The position numbers were made by a program, and so were the translations under genes. A stretch of DNA of 64,000 nucleotides, from positions 310,001 to 374,000 of the forward strand of contig JAFREQ010000151.1 of NCBI GenBank assembly GCA_025331565.1. Reading direction: 5' to 3'. Positions 12,116-23,210 of the stretch are shown here, one piece after another. The stretch is from Holacanthus passer. Lineage: Eukaryota > Chordata > Actinopteri > Pomacanthidae. The notes beneath the pieces were generated by a model. That model saw nothing but the letters and a program-made list of their open reading frames with translations. It searched no databases and had not been told where the DNA came from. The number at the start of each line of letters is the position of its first letter. Position 1 is the stretch's first letter.

Positions 12116-13600
12116 AGGCAGGCTGGGAGCAACACAACAGACAACCTTTATTAAAACTTTCATTCTGTTACAGATAGACAGAGTTACACTGGGGTCTCAC
12201 TGTCTCCTATGGATAAGCTCATTTAGAGGAAAAAACCATAAAGCTCGAGTGCAGCTGCTGATTTTTAATCACAGACAATCCAAGACTGATTTTATTTGCA
12301 AAGGCTAATATGGTTTTACTCCCGAACCCCACACGGCATTCGGGTTAAGCTCCGCTTTTAGCGCCTCATTTAACCCACAATGTTTGTCAAAGAATTAAAT
12401 TATCACTGCGTTTTTTAACAACCATCAGTCATTATATTTTCCAATCTGGAGACTTTGCTCAGACAATTTGAAGGATCACGTCTGCTACAACATGCCAACA
12501 TAGTGTAACACAGCTGAATCTCTGACTAAACCATCTGAGGTGCATTGAGGGTAATGCAGGTTTTAATGAGGAAGAAGAATGTCCAGGCTTAAAAAAGATG
12601 TTTTAGTTGCTGCTGCATTGATTTTGAACCTTTTTATTTTCAAACTGTCCATCTTGAATCTTAAAAAAGAAAGCACTGATCGATGATCAGTGAAGTACTC
12701 TTTTAATCATCATGTGATGTGGACTGACTGATATTTCTTCAGATGTAGCTTCACCAGCGAGTTTCCCCCACGAGTTAGCACAACAGCTGGTAAAGCAATA
12801 TCTCTGCAACATGTTTGCACATATTTATTCCAGAGAGAGTAGAGATCTGAATCAACAGCCTGTGCAGCTCTGCCACCCTCGGTACAGCTTTCTTGCACTG
12901 TTGCATGCAGTTAGTCTGGATGTCATCTTAGTAATAACACTTATGTGGTGTAGCACATGCACATATCTGCACACATGGACTCTAGACTGTCTGCAAAGTC
13001 TCATTACTCCATTATCTTAATTGTGCTCGATTAGCATCAACATGCAGCACGAGTTGTTTGGTAGTAATAGTTACTTAGGTGGGAATAAATTATGTTAATT
13101 TTGTTTTTAGATATTATATTTAAACGCTAGAATTGGAGACGTGTTTGTGATTCTCGTGATATATGTGTGTGACACAGAAACATTCATGTGCACAAATGTG
13201 TGTGCGCTCACTTATTCAGCTCGACACCTGCAGCTCACACTGAGCATGAAATGGCTTATTTGCTTGGAGAGACTCAGTTCTCATGTTTGATATGTGCTTT
13301 GCATGTTTCGGGAGACGAGCTTATCGTTGGACAAACAGAGCACGAGCTATGTAAGAGTTAGCACATGCACGCAAAGACAGGCAAAGTACTGAGTGTGCTT
13401 GTTGTCATTTATCCTCGACACATGACGCGTGTTTGTTCTCACGTTATCTGCTGATCCACAAAGCAAATGACAAAGAGGAAATTAAACCGGCGCAAAATGA
13501 GCGAGATTTTCAGTGTTACGATCGTGATAAGATGAGCGACACCGAAAAATTCTTATTTGATGTGACATGTTTATATTGTCCCGCTCCGTCTGGAAGCTGT
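12116..13600. other. noncoding stretch
   Basis: Unique AT-moderate DNA. 'gcattgagggtaatgcagg' at about 12543 resembles a word common in fish repeats but is too short to call. Nothing else is seen. Confidence 0.45.
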
Positions 13601-13759
13601 TAAACTGAGTGAAAGTTGGAAAGGAGAGAGAGATACGGCAGCAACAAGACAGAAAGAGACATTTTCAGCCACAAGCAAATCCTCTCCCCGTCACTGCTCC
13701 CATCTTCCTCTCTGGGGAAATCACCGACGGGGGAGAGAGGAGAGATGTTGTTTTCTTTT

Positions 13760-14475
13760 CGCTCAAGTGCTGCGCTGCCCCTGCTTTCTCCCCCTCCTCC
13801 CCCTCTGTCCACCTGTGCCCTCCTCAGCCCTTCCTGGTGCACAATAATAATCTCCCCATCTGTTGTAATCAAACTTTCCCTCTTCCTCCTTCTTCTTCCC
13901 CTCTTGTTCATCACTCCTCGGCGCCCTCCTCCTCATCCATCCTTCGTCTGATTCTGCACCTCTCCTTCCTAACAGCATTTCTCTGTATCCTTTCCCTCCC
14001 TCAATCGCGGCCTCATCATCCCTTCCGTCTTGCTCATTATCTCCCCCCCCTCCCGGCCTCGTCCCCGCTTCCCCTCCGCCACGTCGCCGGCAGAACTCCA
14101 ACAGGCCGTTTATTGATCAGCTTAATCGGAGGCGTTAGAATGCAGTTCCACCCGTCTTCTCCGCTTCATAGCTCCGTGGGCCATTCGATAACGTTTAGAT
14201 GCTCGGATGCAGATGTGGCCGCGTTGGTTGTCAGTGACAAAGAGGGGAGGGAAGAGGGGAGGGACGGTGCTAATGATGAGCCGCTGCCTTCACGCTCCCT
14301 CAGTCTCTTTCTCTGCCGCCTGTCAAAACCAAATCTCTCTTTCTCTGTCGCTTTTTTTCTCTCAGCCTGTGTCTGTTTTTCTTTTTCCCCTGCCTTTGTC
14401 TTATTTACCCATCTGAGTCAGAATATCCATCCCTGATCCCCTGTTCTCTTTTCATCTCCGTCTTTCTCTCGCTCC
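13760..14475 (+). repeat. pyrimidine-rich low-complexity block
   Basis: Long C/T-dominated runs at 13780-14080 and 14290-14475 ('cttcctccttcttcttcccc', 'ctcccccccctcccgg') surround a mixed core at 14085-14240. These runs produce the longest open frame in the window (275 codons, Ser/Pro/Leu-rich, 13609-14436), which is a compositional artefact. The core, with 'cgtttattgatcagcttaat', looks like ordinary unique DNA. Confidence 0.75.
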
Positions 14476-14499
14476 CTTTCTGCTACCTACAAATATTCC

Positions 14500-14685
14500 A
14501 TGTCTCATCGTGGCTGAAGGGGAGGGGGGTTTTGAACAGACGGGGATCCTGTATTGATATTCAAATAACTCTCCTTCGGGAGATAAGGCGGGCCATTGTC
14601 TCTCATCCCTGATGTGTAAACTTTTAATTCCCATTTTCTCTACATTTTGCACGCATGAACTAAATCCCACACCGGCTGGGAAGAT
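14500..14685. promoter_or_regulatory. CNE-like block
   Basis: Sharply different from the pyrimidine block before it: 'cctgtattgatattcaaat', 'gggagataaggcgggcc' (GATA site) and 'gtaaacttttaattccc' (forkhead-like GTAAAC, ATTA core). The motif mix suggests an enhancer-like element. No conservation data were available. Confidence 0.3.
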
Positions 14686-16497
14686 CTAGTAGTGGAGAAA
14701 TGTTTTCTCCCCATCAGCAACTTTGGTGCACGTACCCCTGAGCGAGACATTTAATCCCCAGATTTGCTCAGTGCCCAACAGTATAAGATTAACAGTGTTT
14801 TGGGCTGCTCACAGGTATGAAAGCATGTTCTTTTCCAGCATCGCAGTGTGATGTATTTATGCAAACTGGCATCTGAGAGCTGACCAGTGCAACCGCAAAT
14901 CTTCTGAAACAGTAAGTCAGTCACTGAGCTGCATAAACAAATGCAGAAAAACACTGATTTCAAGGTTGCTTTGGTATGAAAAGCCAAATCCTGCCTACAT
15001 ATGTTAACCGCGATGTTCAAGATGTTTTAAAGGCTTATGTTGAGATCAAGTATTCAAATTTACTTCGTGTCCCCGCTTTCCCTCAGCCCGCTTTATCTGC
15101 CGCTATTTTATATTTACATATGTTTTATTCTGACAACTCCCCGGCAGCAGATGTGCACTTGTTGCTCTCAGCGATGGCTTGCATGGAAAGCCCAAGTGAC
15201 AGTATAACAGGAGCAAGCGAGTGGGACGTTCGCATGCAAGACCGCATTGTGTTTTGAAGGGTTTGTCGCTGGAGAAATTTTCTTCATTCGCCGTGAGCGA
15301 AAGTGTCGTTTGAATTGAAAATGTGTTGCTGTTGAGGTGCAAATGCCACATGAATGCACAGGAATGTATTGTCTGCTCCCATTGATCTTTTTTTAAGCCT
15401 GAGTCTTTGAATTAGTGATTAAATGTTGCTACCTGTGCTTGTCGGCACCAGAAAGAATTATTCCTATACAATGCTGTTCAAATAATTGGCTTACAGTGTT
15501 CATTGTGGGTCTTTTCATAAATGACAACACCTGGAAATTAATTTTTAAAATGTGGTCATTCTATCTCTTTTACTTTACTCCCATGATACCTTGCTTCTTG
15601 GTAACCTGTCTGCCTCCTGCTGGCTACCTGAGGCTGGTGCCGCCTGCACATTGAAATCATGACGGGGAGACGAAAGTCATCAAGGCAGGAAATGCTATAA
15701 ATGCAACATACAAATCTGTGGAGGGTTAATTTCACTTTTTAGATGTTGATGAACAGATGAACAGTTTTAAATATCTCTTATACACAATATTTTTTTGTAC
15801 AGTGTTTGATCTTGTAGATTGTTTTCTTACTTTTGGACAAGTCGACTAGTCATCAGGGAAATCATATCTATCTATCTTTGACTGCAGTTAAACTCATGAT
15901 GTTATAAGAGAGAGGGGACGGAGCAGGTGGAAGTGAAGATGGTGTTGACACAGCAGATGTTTCACTAGAATACTGAGGTGTCTTGTTTTTAGATAAGTGA
16001 TATGTTGCAGCTCTTTGTCGAAACGACTTCATATCTGATACCGTTGAGATTTCTGTACAATCAAGGTAAAGTCATGTTTCTTTTCCCACCACAACTTTCC
16101 TCGTGGTTCTTGCAAATCCCATCTGCTCCATCTCTTTTTTTTAAATAATTGTTGAACATTTAAACACATCTCGGGTCTGTAAACAAGCCCTTGCACAATC
16201 ATTCTGAGCGACTGACACCAAAGCTGTCGATGTTTAACACAGATGAGGAAAAAAAAGCCAGCCATCGCAGTCAATTTGAGCATCTCTGAAAATATCTCAG
16301 TATGACGTTATCCACTGAAATCACACCCAACTCACAGGAAGAGCTGTTTGATAGCATTAATGCGCTTAAGGCTGTATTTTTCTTCAATATACTTCAGCGT
16401 AGACAGTGAGCCGAGCAAATGAGTGATGAAACACACGCTGTGTATTCTAGTTAGAGTCACAGCGGTGAGCGTTTTAGCCCGTAACTTTGATTTGCAG
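14686..16497. other. noncoding stretch
   Basis: Unique DNA with short open frames only. It contains one CTCF-like word (15610-15623, listed separately) and a short TCTA run near 15866. A segment at about 14840-14910 has a good 3' splice site and a moderate 5' site, but all three frames are closed. Confidence 0.4.
15610..15623 (-). promoter_or_regulatory. possible CTCF site
   Basis: The reverse complement reads CCAGCAGGAGGCAG, which fits the usual CTCF core (CCASYAGRKGGCRS) at 13 of 14 positions. It is a motif match only, and such matches occur by chance. Confidence 0.3.
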
Positions 16498-16573
16498 GCA
16501 ACCCTCTGAAGTGCTACTGTACCGGGCTCGGCGGGAGGGCCCGGTCGAGTCCTGGCGGCGGCGGAGAAAACAG
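16498..16573 (+). other. candidate coding exon (76 nt)
   Basis: The 3' splice site is 'gtaactttgatttgcag' and the 5' site 'aaaacag|gtgtgt' is weak. The segment is CpG-rich compared with its flanks. In the frame chosen for the chain 10294-22292, it encodes 25 residues starting QPSEVLLYRARR and ending in a basic RRRRKQ. A second open frame contains LKCYC, discussed under rejected items. No homologue is known to me. It may be a constrained noncoding element instead. Confidence 0.15.
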
Positions 16574-18317
16574 GTGTGTCAGCTTACAACGGGCCTCACT
16601 TTGAGCCTAATGCATGTGAATGCCTCAGAGAAGGCCCTGTCTGCTCGCATCAAAGCACACACGGCCTCTTGTTGTCTCACTGCCTCTGGTGATTAGTCTG
16701 GCTCGCTCAATTTCACCGCCGCTTAACAGCCGCTAGCTTACCGTAGGTTTCACCGGGCTGTGTTGGTTAGCGCACATCACGGACGCACATCACACACACG
16801 TGCGTTGGTCAGGGCTGCTGCGCAGGTCAGCCGCTAATGGGCTACTTCACTTCAAAGCTGCTACAGTCGAGTTTCTGGATTTCTCAGATTAAAGCAGTTT
16901 TTAATGAGCTCTACCTGACTTTACTTCATTAAAGGGCAAATTATAAATGATGGTTAAGTAAGGAAAAAGTTGCTTTCTGGAATGATTTGTACTGTAACAC
17001 TAATCCGATCTGACAAAAGCTATTAAAGACTCATAGAGAACAATGGAGGAATACAGCAAAACAGCAAATTACATTTAAATCAATATATGAAATCTAATTA
17101 ACAGAAAAGACAGAGGTCCTTTGGTGCGCGTTAAAGAGCTGCTCCACTGGCAGTCGAGGCAGATTTAAAGTCTGAGGAACAGCTTTATGTGTTTTTTTTA
17201 TTCTTTCTCTTTTTTATGGTGCTGGATGAATTTGATTTTATCTTTCATTGGCCCTTACACTTAAGCAGAATGTGGACTTGACCTTGTTGAGCTGAGGAGA
17301 TTTCAGTTTGGGCCTGATTCATAGAAAATGTGAGGACATTTCTGCTCGGTAAATTGAATCTTTTTGAGTTTGTGGAACTGTGTTATGGCTGTTGAGTGTA
17401 TTTTAAGCTCATATTGACTGATCATTTGGTTGAGGACATTTAAACATCAATCCGTCAATCAGAAAAGACATATAAATGTTAAATTCATGAAACTGCAGAT
17501 GTAATTCTAGGTATATAATACTAGTTTTAATATATAGTATCAATCCCACTTTTTATTGAGCTGCTTGTAGATGTACTCACCTGTAAAATACATTTCATGA
17601 GCTATTTTTTTTTAACCTATAGTTATTTCTAGTCCATCTGGTTTTGTATGTTGTGGACGAATAATTTCTCTTTTGATGGAGTTAAGGAATCAAATCTTCA
17701 CATTTGCGAATATGAAACAGTAATGTTTGTCATTTTTGATTGATTTGTCATGATCAATCATTAATCACTAATCCTCTTGCGCGACTACTGACATTTAGAG
17801 TTCAAACACAAATCTGAGCATAGTATTATCCTGGTTTATCAGGTTTTCTTTGAAAGTGTCGGCTTTTGACACAAATTAGCCTCTTTGAATCCCAGTTCTT
17901 TGCTCTCATCTTATCCTTAAAGGATCTTCTCTCAGTGCTTCCTTATTATTTTAACTTCAGGACTTTGCCTCTCTGATTTCTCGCTCTCACTTTTCCGCCT
18001 CATGTTTCTGTGTGGAGGCCAGGCAGGCAGGCGGCTAGGTCAGGTCAGGCAGTTCAGGATTGTCCTTGAACCTGGCGCTCTCTCGAAATCATTTCAACTC
18101 CTTTCACAATTCATTGCTCCCAAAGAAAAGCACCTCCACTCACTAGTTCTCATCTGAGTGACTTTAAAAAAAACTGCCTTGTCGAGGGAATTTTGACCGA
18201 GCTCTCATCCTCTGTTACAACTGTGCCCTCCTTCACACTCACACTTTAACACGTAGTGACACTGTTGCTGCTCTGTATAACTGCCTTCCACCACTGTCGG
18301 CCACTCGGCTATTCCCC
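16574..18317. other. noncoding stretch
   Basis: Unique, largely AT-rich DNA. A small GGCAG/GGTCA cluster sits at 18015-18055. On the minus strand 'tattttacag|gtgagtac' at 17581/17580 is a juxtaposed AG|GTGAGT with a poor pyrimidine tract. Nothing else is supported. Confidence 0.4.
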
Positions 18318-18505
18318 CTGAGCAGAGCGGGGTTCGGTATCTTGCTCAAGGGCACCTCTACGGAAGATGTTAAGTGAGCGGAAAGCCTTTCTCACTCAAT
18401 TTCCCCACAAAGGTTTTCCCAGCTGGTCTGGGACTGAAAACGGCGACCTTGCCATAACAAGCTCACCAGTGAACCTCCAGGCCGCCGTCCCACTGTACCA
18501 CTGTC
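18318..18505 (+). repeat. fish SINE-like repeat remnant
   Basis: The words 'gagcagagcggggttcggta', 'tcttgctcaagggcacctc', 'gactgaaaacggcgacctt' and 'cagtgaacctccaggccgcc' follow a repeat I recognise from many fish genomes, whose tail carries a tRNA-like box. Flanking duplications could not be made out. The copy is diverged and silent. Confidence 0.65.
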
Positions 18506-19063
18506 CCCAGACTGTGACTACAAGGTTCACAGGAAGGACGACACTTGGCATGTGTGTATAAATGTGTGTGTGTGTCTTTCCACTTACCGTTATGGCTCCA
18601 TTACCTTCCTCTGTGCTGCTGTTTCAGATAAACTTGATGACTTGTTTTTTATATCCTCCGTGCTGCAGTGTGGCGGACGCTCACACCGGCCTTGGAGTAA
18701 ATAGATGCTCTACTTTGTTGACATTGAATACGAGGAAGAATAGTTGTTTCCAAGGTAGCAACTAATGGGAATCCAAATAAATAATAATCGATTTCTTTAA
18801 GAAAAAAAAAGACTGTCTATTCTCCTTGATAGTGTAACAGAGGAAGCTGCAGAAGAATAAAGCAGATAGACACAACATTGTGCGATTATGTCGGTTTGAA
18901 GATGCCGAATACTCTATTGTCCGAATTCCTGGAAGAGGCTGTGAAATGTTAACAAGCCCCTGTAACATGAGGGAAAAGAAATGTGTTTTTCCATTAAAGC
19001 TGCTGTAGGTGTCTTGCAAAAGACTGAAAAACGTGTTGGGTGCAGTGAGTAAGAGCATCAGTT
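18506..19063. other. noncoding stretch
   Basis: Contains a short TG run at about 18548-18575 and otherwise unique AT-rich DNA. No gene is seen. Confidence 0.45.
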
Positions 19064-19280
19064 TTAGGGATGAAAAGATCAGCTGATGAATCAATTTGCA
19101 AATGAAAATGAATTTTCCTATTAAATGAAAATCTTTATTGAGCAAAAATGTCCAATATTTTCTGATCTCAGCCTCTTAAATTTAGGGATTTGCTACTTTT
19201 TTCTGTTTAATATCATTGCGAATTTAAGATTTTTGGGTCAAAGAAGACATGTAATATCAGGACATCGCCTTGGACTTTCT
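19064..19280. mobile_element. decayed teleost repeat, family R2, copy 2
   Basis: The words 'agggatgaaaagatcagctg', 'tctgatctcagcctcttaaa', 'agggatttgctac', 'atttttgggtcaaagaagac' and 'acatcgccttggac' follow the arm of family R2 in the orientation also present at 49782. Much mutated, with no coding capacity. Confidence 0.65.
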
Positions 19281-19874
19281 CCTTCTGTCTGCTGTCTGTC
19301 AGGATACCTGGCCGGACATGGCGTACCTGGCCTCGGGTGTTTTAACTTCCAACATATGCCGTTAGCTCCAGTGCATTGAGAAGCAAATTACTCACAGCTC
19401 AGAAAATGAGAATGGGTAACCTTCACTAATTTGTCGTAGGTCACAGAGCTGAAGTGAAGTCATTTTGGACAAGCTAATGTTACTGCAGCTCGGTTAAACT
19501 ACCTCAAAGCACCAGGGTCTTGAGTCAAGCTCAGACAGAATGCTGCAAAGCTTCTTCCTCCAAAAAACCTGTAATATCTACAAAAGTCAGGTGTCACTTC
19601 TCAAACGTGCTCTCTGAATCCAGCGAGGCTTTAAAAGTGTGAAGATTTTTTTTAGTGCAAGTCAAGTAGGAGATACAGTCGGAGGAAGACGCTCAGCCAA
19701 GGGAGGGAGAGAAGGATGTGATATATTTTAGATTTTTATTTTTAGTGCTCTCTCCTTTCTTCTCACCTGGCCTGCCACGTGCCGGTTTGTTTCTGTGTTT
19801 GTTTCGTCTTTATCTTTGATCCGTCCCCCTGTCGCATCACCCCCCTGCCTACCACCCCCCAACCCCCCCGGCAG
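19281..19874. other. noncoding stretch ending in a strong pyrimidine tract
   Basis: Nothing is recognised until about 19795, where a C-rich tract ('cccccctgcctaccacccc') ends in 'ggcag' at 19874. This is the best pyrimidine tract on this side of the window and the reason the next segment is considered as an exon. Confidence 0.4.
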
Positions 19875-20090
19875 GTTGAAGGAGATCACATATCTCGGGC
19901 CCAGCTGGCCTCCTCTCCGCCCTGGGCCAGACCTGGAGGCAGGCTGGAGGGGGGGAGCGGTCCGGCTGCCAGGGCTGAATTTGCACCGCATCTCCGCAGC
20001 GGCGCAGAAACTGAGCTTCCTTCCCTTTTCAGAGAGGAGGGGGAGCAGCTCTGCCCGGCCATGTCTGTGATGACGGCAGATGGGGATGAG
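19875..20090 (+). other. candidate coding exon (216 nt)
   Basis: Follows the long C-rich tract and AG at 19874 and ends at 'gatgag|gtgggc' (weak donor). The segment is GC-rich and is 72 codons long in the chosen frame (VEGDHISRAQLASSPPWARP at the start, MSVMTADGDE at the end). A second frame also stays open for much of it, as expected of GC-rich DNA, so openness is weak evidence. No known domain, signal peptide or membrane segment is seen. It could be a GC-rich regulatory element. Confidence 0.2.
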
Positions 20091-20396
20091 GTGGGCGGAG
20101 GGTCTGTGCTGCTATTTCCATGTAGCTGACATGAGCAACACAAGCGCACTCTTGTTTTGCACGTGGTGGCAAGGAGCATGGGGAGGGGGGGAGAAAAACT
20201 TCGGAGGCTTAAAGGTTTGACAGGAATGTGTGACTCTGACAGGAATTTCATTTCAAGGCAGGCAGGTGAAACGGGAAGGAAAATGTTTCCTGCTGCTTGT
20301 CTGTGCCTGAACACAGCGACTCAGGGCTCAGTGACACACGATGCACCTCTTTCACAGCGAGAGCGTTGTGTCCTGAGCCGAGTATGTGTCTATATA

Positions 20397-20412
20397 TGTG
20401 TGTGTGTGTGTG
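20397..20412. repeat. short TG microsatellite
   Basis: TG run inside the stretch between two candidate exons. The remainder of 20091-20682 is unique noncoding sequence. Confidence 0.8.
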
Positions 20413-20682
20413 GAGAGGAAGAAAGAGAAAGATGTTTATCCACAGCGGTGTGTGTAGCTTGTTGCCGAAAAAGAAAGAGGTGGGTCGCAGTGTGGCACTG
20501 TGTCCTCAGTTTGACACCGTCTGCCATCATATCTGATCTCTCGAGTGAAAGGTTTTAACCTCGTGACATACTGTCAGAGAAACAGAGGAAACATTTCAGG
20601 GCTCTCCACCTTTACGAGTTTGTCTCTTCACAAGTGTAACTCTGAAAGAGAGAAGCTGTTTTCTGTTGTGTTTTTCCTTCAG

Positions 20683-20729
20683 AGACAGTGGAAGTTTTCA
20701 GCACCTGATAGAAATGCTCATAGAAATCA
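20683..20729 (+). other. candidate coding exon (47 nt)
   Basis: Excellent 3' splice site ('tgtgtttttccttcag') and 5' site 'aatca|gtaagaaac'. Two frames are open. One (RQWKFSAPDRNAHRN) continues the phase-0 frame of the candidate exon at 19875. The other (DSGSFQHLIEMLIEI) joins in phase to a longer 53-codon tail in the segment at 22271. Which frame, if either, is used cannot be decided from sequence. Confidence 0.2.
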
Positions 20730-21929
20730 GTAAGAAACTGCTTGAACACAGAGGGACGTAATTTGTCCTAATTTGTCCAGGATGTGGGTTGCGGCCACAC
20801 TTGCTTTAGCACTGCGAACAAAAGTTGCTTGAGTGAACTGAGCCGACTCCCACTCGCAGTTTTAACTGAGTCAAACTCTCCCCTGAAAAATTCCATGTGT
20901 AATCCTTTCTGTCCTTTACTCTGCTGGAGAGAAGAAAAGGATGCCTTCAGGAAGAGAAAAGGGCAAATTAAACCCCTGCTGGTAATCAAACTCGTCTACA
21001 CGCAGGACGCCATTAGCGTTGACTTTGATTTACTTTGAACCATCAGTTCTTACCAGAAATCGGTTATTTTTAACCACACGCGCTTAGATTTGTACAAATC
21101 ATGACCAGAGCCACTTGTGTTGTGTCATCATGTCGCCACAGCCTCAGCAAAACATCATTTTCAGATGTATTTCCGTCTTCAAGGAAAATGTCAAAGCTGT
21201 GTAATCGGCTCAGCCCGTTTGATTCCATTCATTTTTTTTTCTCCCCCCTCCCTCAGCCAAAATCAAAAGTCGCTGTGATTACCATAATCGTACAAATCTG
21301 ACAAGCTGTTTAATCAAGATCAAACAGAGAGGAGATTAGTGTTTTCATTCAGATGTTCGTCGTTCGCACTTCATGTGTGGATGCGTTTGGTGGCGGAGGT
21401 AATCCATGAAAAATTGGCGTTGCTGAGCCGTTTCGCGCCGCACATGAAAAGTCCTCCAAAAAGACGCACACTCGCATGGATTTGCGCACACGTGCACCTG
21501 ATACACACACTCGCAAAAAAAAAAGCCACAAACACGCAAAAATATTTCTTCAAGCTGTGAAAGGAGAGGATCCAAAAGAAGAGGGGGGGAAATTAGTGAA
21601 AGTGTAGATCACCAGAGGGAAGGGAGAGCTGAGCAGGACTTCATTAATATTAAAGTTCTTGTTTGAATGTTTAATTATAAGGCCCAGTGGTTTCTAAGCT
21701 CGTAATTTTCAAATGGAATCTGGCGGTTGAGTCCAGCAGAGCACACACAAAGCCCATTTTATGTTGTTCAATACAACTTTACACGGATGCAATAAATGTC
21801 ACAGACAAGCGCGACTCTCACTTTAGCAATGAAACGCAAGCCTTTAATCAGTTTTATTTTATGAGGATTATTTCACTGCGTCTTATCATAAAGCGGCAGG
21901 ACGACGTGCGGCATTTATTTTAGAAAATG

Positions 21930-21944
21930 ACAGCCCCCTGCCGG
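21930..21944 (-). promoter_or_regulatory. possible CTCF site
   Basis: The reverse complement reads CCGGCAGGGGGCTGT and contains the AGGGGGC core of the CTCF motif. Motif match only. Confidence 0.25.
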
Positions 21945-22005
21945 CGTTGATAAACATGAAAGCGGCTTGTAAAAGTTGGGGAAACATGCAGGAAACAGCG
22001 GCAGT

Positions 22006-22027
22006 AAAAAAAAAAAAAAAAAAAAAA
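22006..22027 (+). repeat. poly-A run (22 nt)
   Basis: Uninterrupted A run. No SINE or processed-gene body can be recognised upstream, so it is called only as a homopolymer. Confidence 0.9.
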
Positions 22028-22270
22028 GCTCATCCATCAGTGTCATCATGGCGGATAAAAGGCCTGTTGTGTTGGTAATGCAAAAAAACTCAGTGACGTT
22101 TTTTCATGTTTAGCCTGAAAACGTGATGAGGTCGACTTTATGAGCAAAACCTCCGACAGAAAACTTTTGTTGACTTTTTTTTTTTTAACATGGCAGCTTT
22201 TAAAACAATTGAGCCACGCGTGTCTCTTTTTCATTGCATCTTTATCTCAATATTTTCTGTTTTATTGCAG

Positions 22271-22515
22271 TCGTGGGAAGAAAAAACACTGAGCAAATAC
22301 CCGACACTCCAGTGGAGCGGCTTCATCAACACCCCGTCCTCAGTGACTCCGCGGTGATGGAGGAAAAAACAAAAGTGTTTCAAGAGGGCAGGGTGCTAAT
22401 AAAGACCAAATTTTGTGAAGCAACAGCAGATTGAAGAGTTTGGATAAGACAAACAACCAGTCGATGCCACTTGAAAGACGAATAAGTGTTTTTCTTTCCG
22501 ACGGTGAGAAATAAA
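22271..22515 (+). other. candidate 3' terminal exon with AATAAA
   Basis: The acceptor 'ttttctgttttattgcag' precedes an open frame of 53 codons (begins VGRKNTEQIPDT, ends CEATAD, stop at 22432-22434). An alternative short frame closes at TGA 22290-22292. The hexamer AATAAA follows at 22510-22515, a plausible polyadenylation signal about 75 bases after the longer frame. Together these are what a last exon looks like, but each part is common by chance. Confidence 0.2.
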
Positions 22516-22993
22516 GATGCTCCTCATTATAAGTGCATTTAGTCACGAATCCTTACACCAAACACGCTTTATCATTTTTGCCGTCCAGCAGTGTCCAAGA
22601 AGGTGTTTTTTTAAAATCCTGCCCCTTTGTTTTTGAGCTCGTGCTGGAACAGCGACAGTAATTGCTGGCATCTTTTGCTCAGTTTGAGTCACTCGCTTTG
22701 AAGAGCTTACTGAGGGATCCTCTCTTATACAGGCCTGACCTCTCGCCATCCCTTTTTCCGTCCACCACTCGCACAAATGCAGACACAAACTCTTGGCATA
22801 CAATCTCCTCTTCTTCTCCCCATTTCCACTTCAAGCCTCCCCCCACCTCCTCCTCCCTCCACTGGCTGGAGAGCGTGGAGAGCTGCTACAGGAAGGTGAA
22901 GTGTCGGAGTCAAACGTGGCCCTGACCTTGGCCGACTCAAGGGCGAGCGCTCGCACTCAGCCGAGCTTAAACACCTGCATGTGGTCGCCAGGG

Positions 22994-22996
<3 letters not shown>
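22516..22996. other. noncoding stretch
   Basis: Unique DNA, pyrimidine-rich at 22790-22860. No gene or repeat can be recognised. Confidence 0.4.

Positions 22997-23042
<46 letters not shown>
22997..23042. repeat. (AC)23 microsatellite
   Basis: Perfect 46-base AC run, the longest CA-type repeat in the window. Expected to vary between individuals. Confidence 0.97.
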
Positions 23043-23044
<2 letters not shown>

Positions 23045-23089
23045 AAGCTCCACCACCACCGTTCAAGCCCCCTCTCGTCCCTCCTCTCC

Positions 23090-23210
23090 AGCTCGTCATT
23101 AGCATATGCGAAGACAGGCGTAGTTCAAGGATGCAAATGAGGCCGAGCTCAGGCATGCATATTCATTTGGCTGCTGAAGCCAGGGCGAAGCTGATGGGGA
23201 GAGTTTGAGC
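23090..23210. promoter_or_regulatory. CNE-like block with octamer motif
   Basis: Contains 'gtcattagcatatgcgaag', 'ggatgcaaatgaggcc' (octamer ATGCAAAT at the centre) and 'gcatgcatattcatttg'. POU/homeodomain-type words at this density suggest an enhancer-like element. Confidence 0.35.

Larger units (their letters stand above)
20730..22270. other. noncoding stretch
   Basis: Unique DNA with a poly-A run at 22006-22027 and a CTCF-like word at 21930-21944. The end (22240-22270) is a clean branch/pyrimidine region ('caatattttctgttttattg'). Confidence 0.4.

Noticed and set aside
13609..14436. Longest open frame, 275 codons
   Set aside because: It runs through C/T-rich low-complexity DNA. The product is mostly Ser, Pro, Leu and Phe with no domain, and neighbouring frames are open for the same reason.
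14833..14903. Exon-like segment with 'gttcttttccag' acceptor and 'gtaagt' donor
   Set aside because: All three frames contain stops and the donor lacks the preceding G. At best a noncoding exon.
16498..16573. LKCYC word resembling the BMP type I receptor ectodomain
   Set aside because: Only about five residues agree with the motif I remember from that family. The following cysteine pattern is absent and the sequence becomes Gly/Arg-rich, so the likeness is taken as chance.
17560..17600. Minus-strand 'ttttacag|gtgagt' as a recursive splice site
   Set aside because: The preceding tract is A-rich, not pyrimidine-rich, so the acceptor would be weak.
22725..23208. Open frames across the CA repeat
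   Set aside because: They consist of translated dinucleotide repeat (alternating Thr-His or Cys-Val) and reflect no gene.
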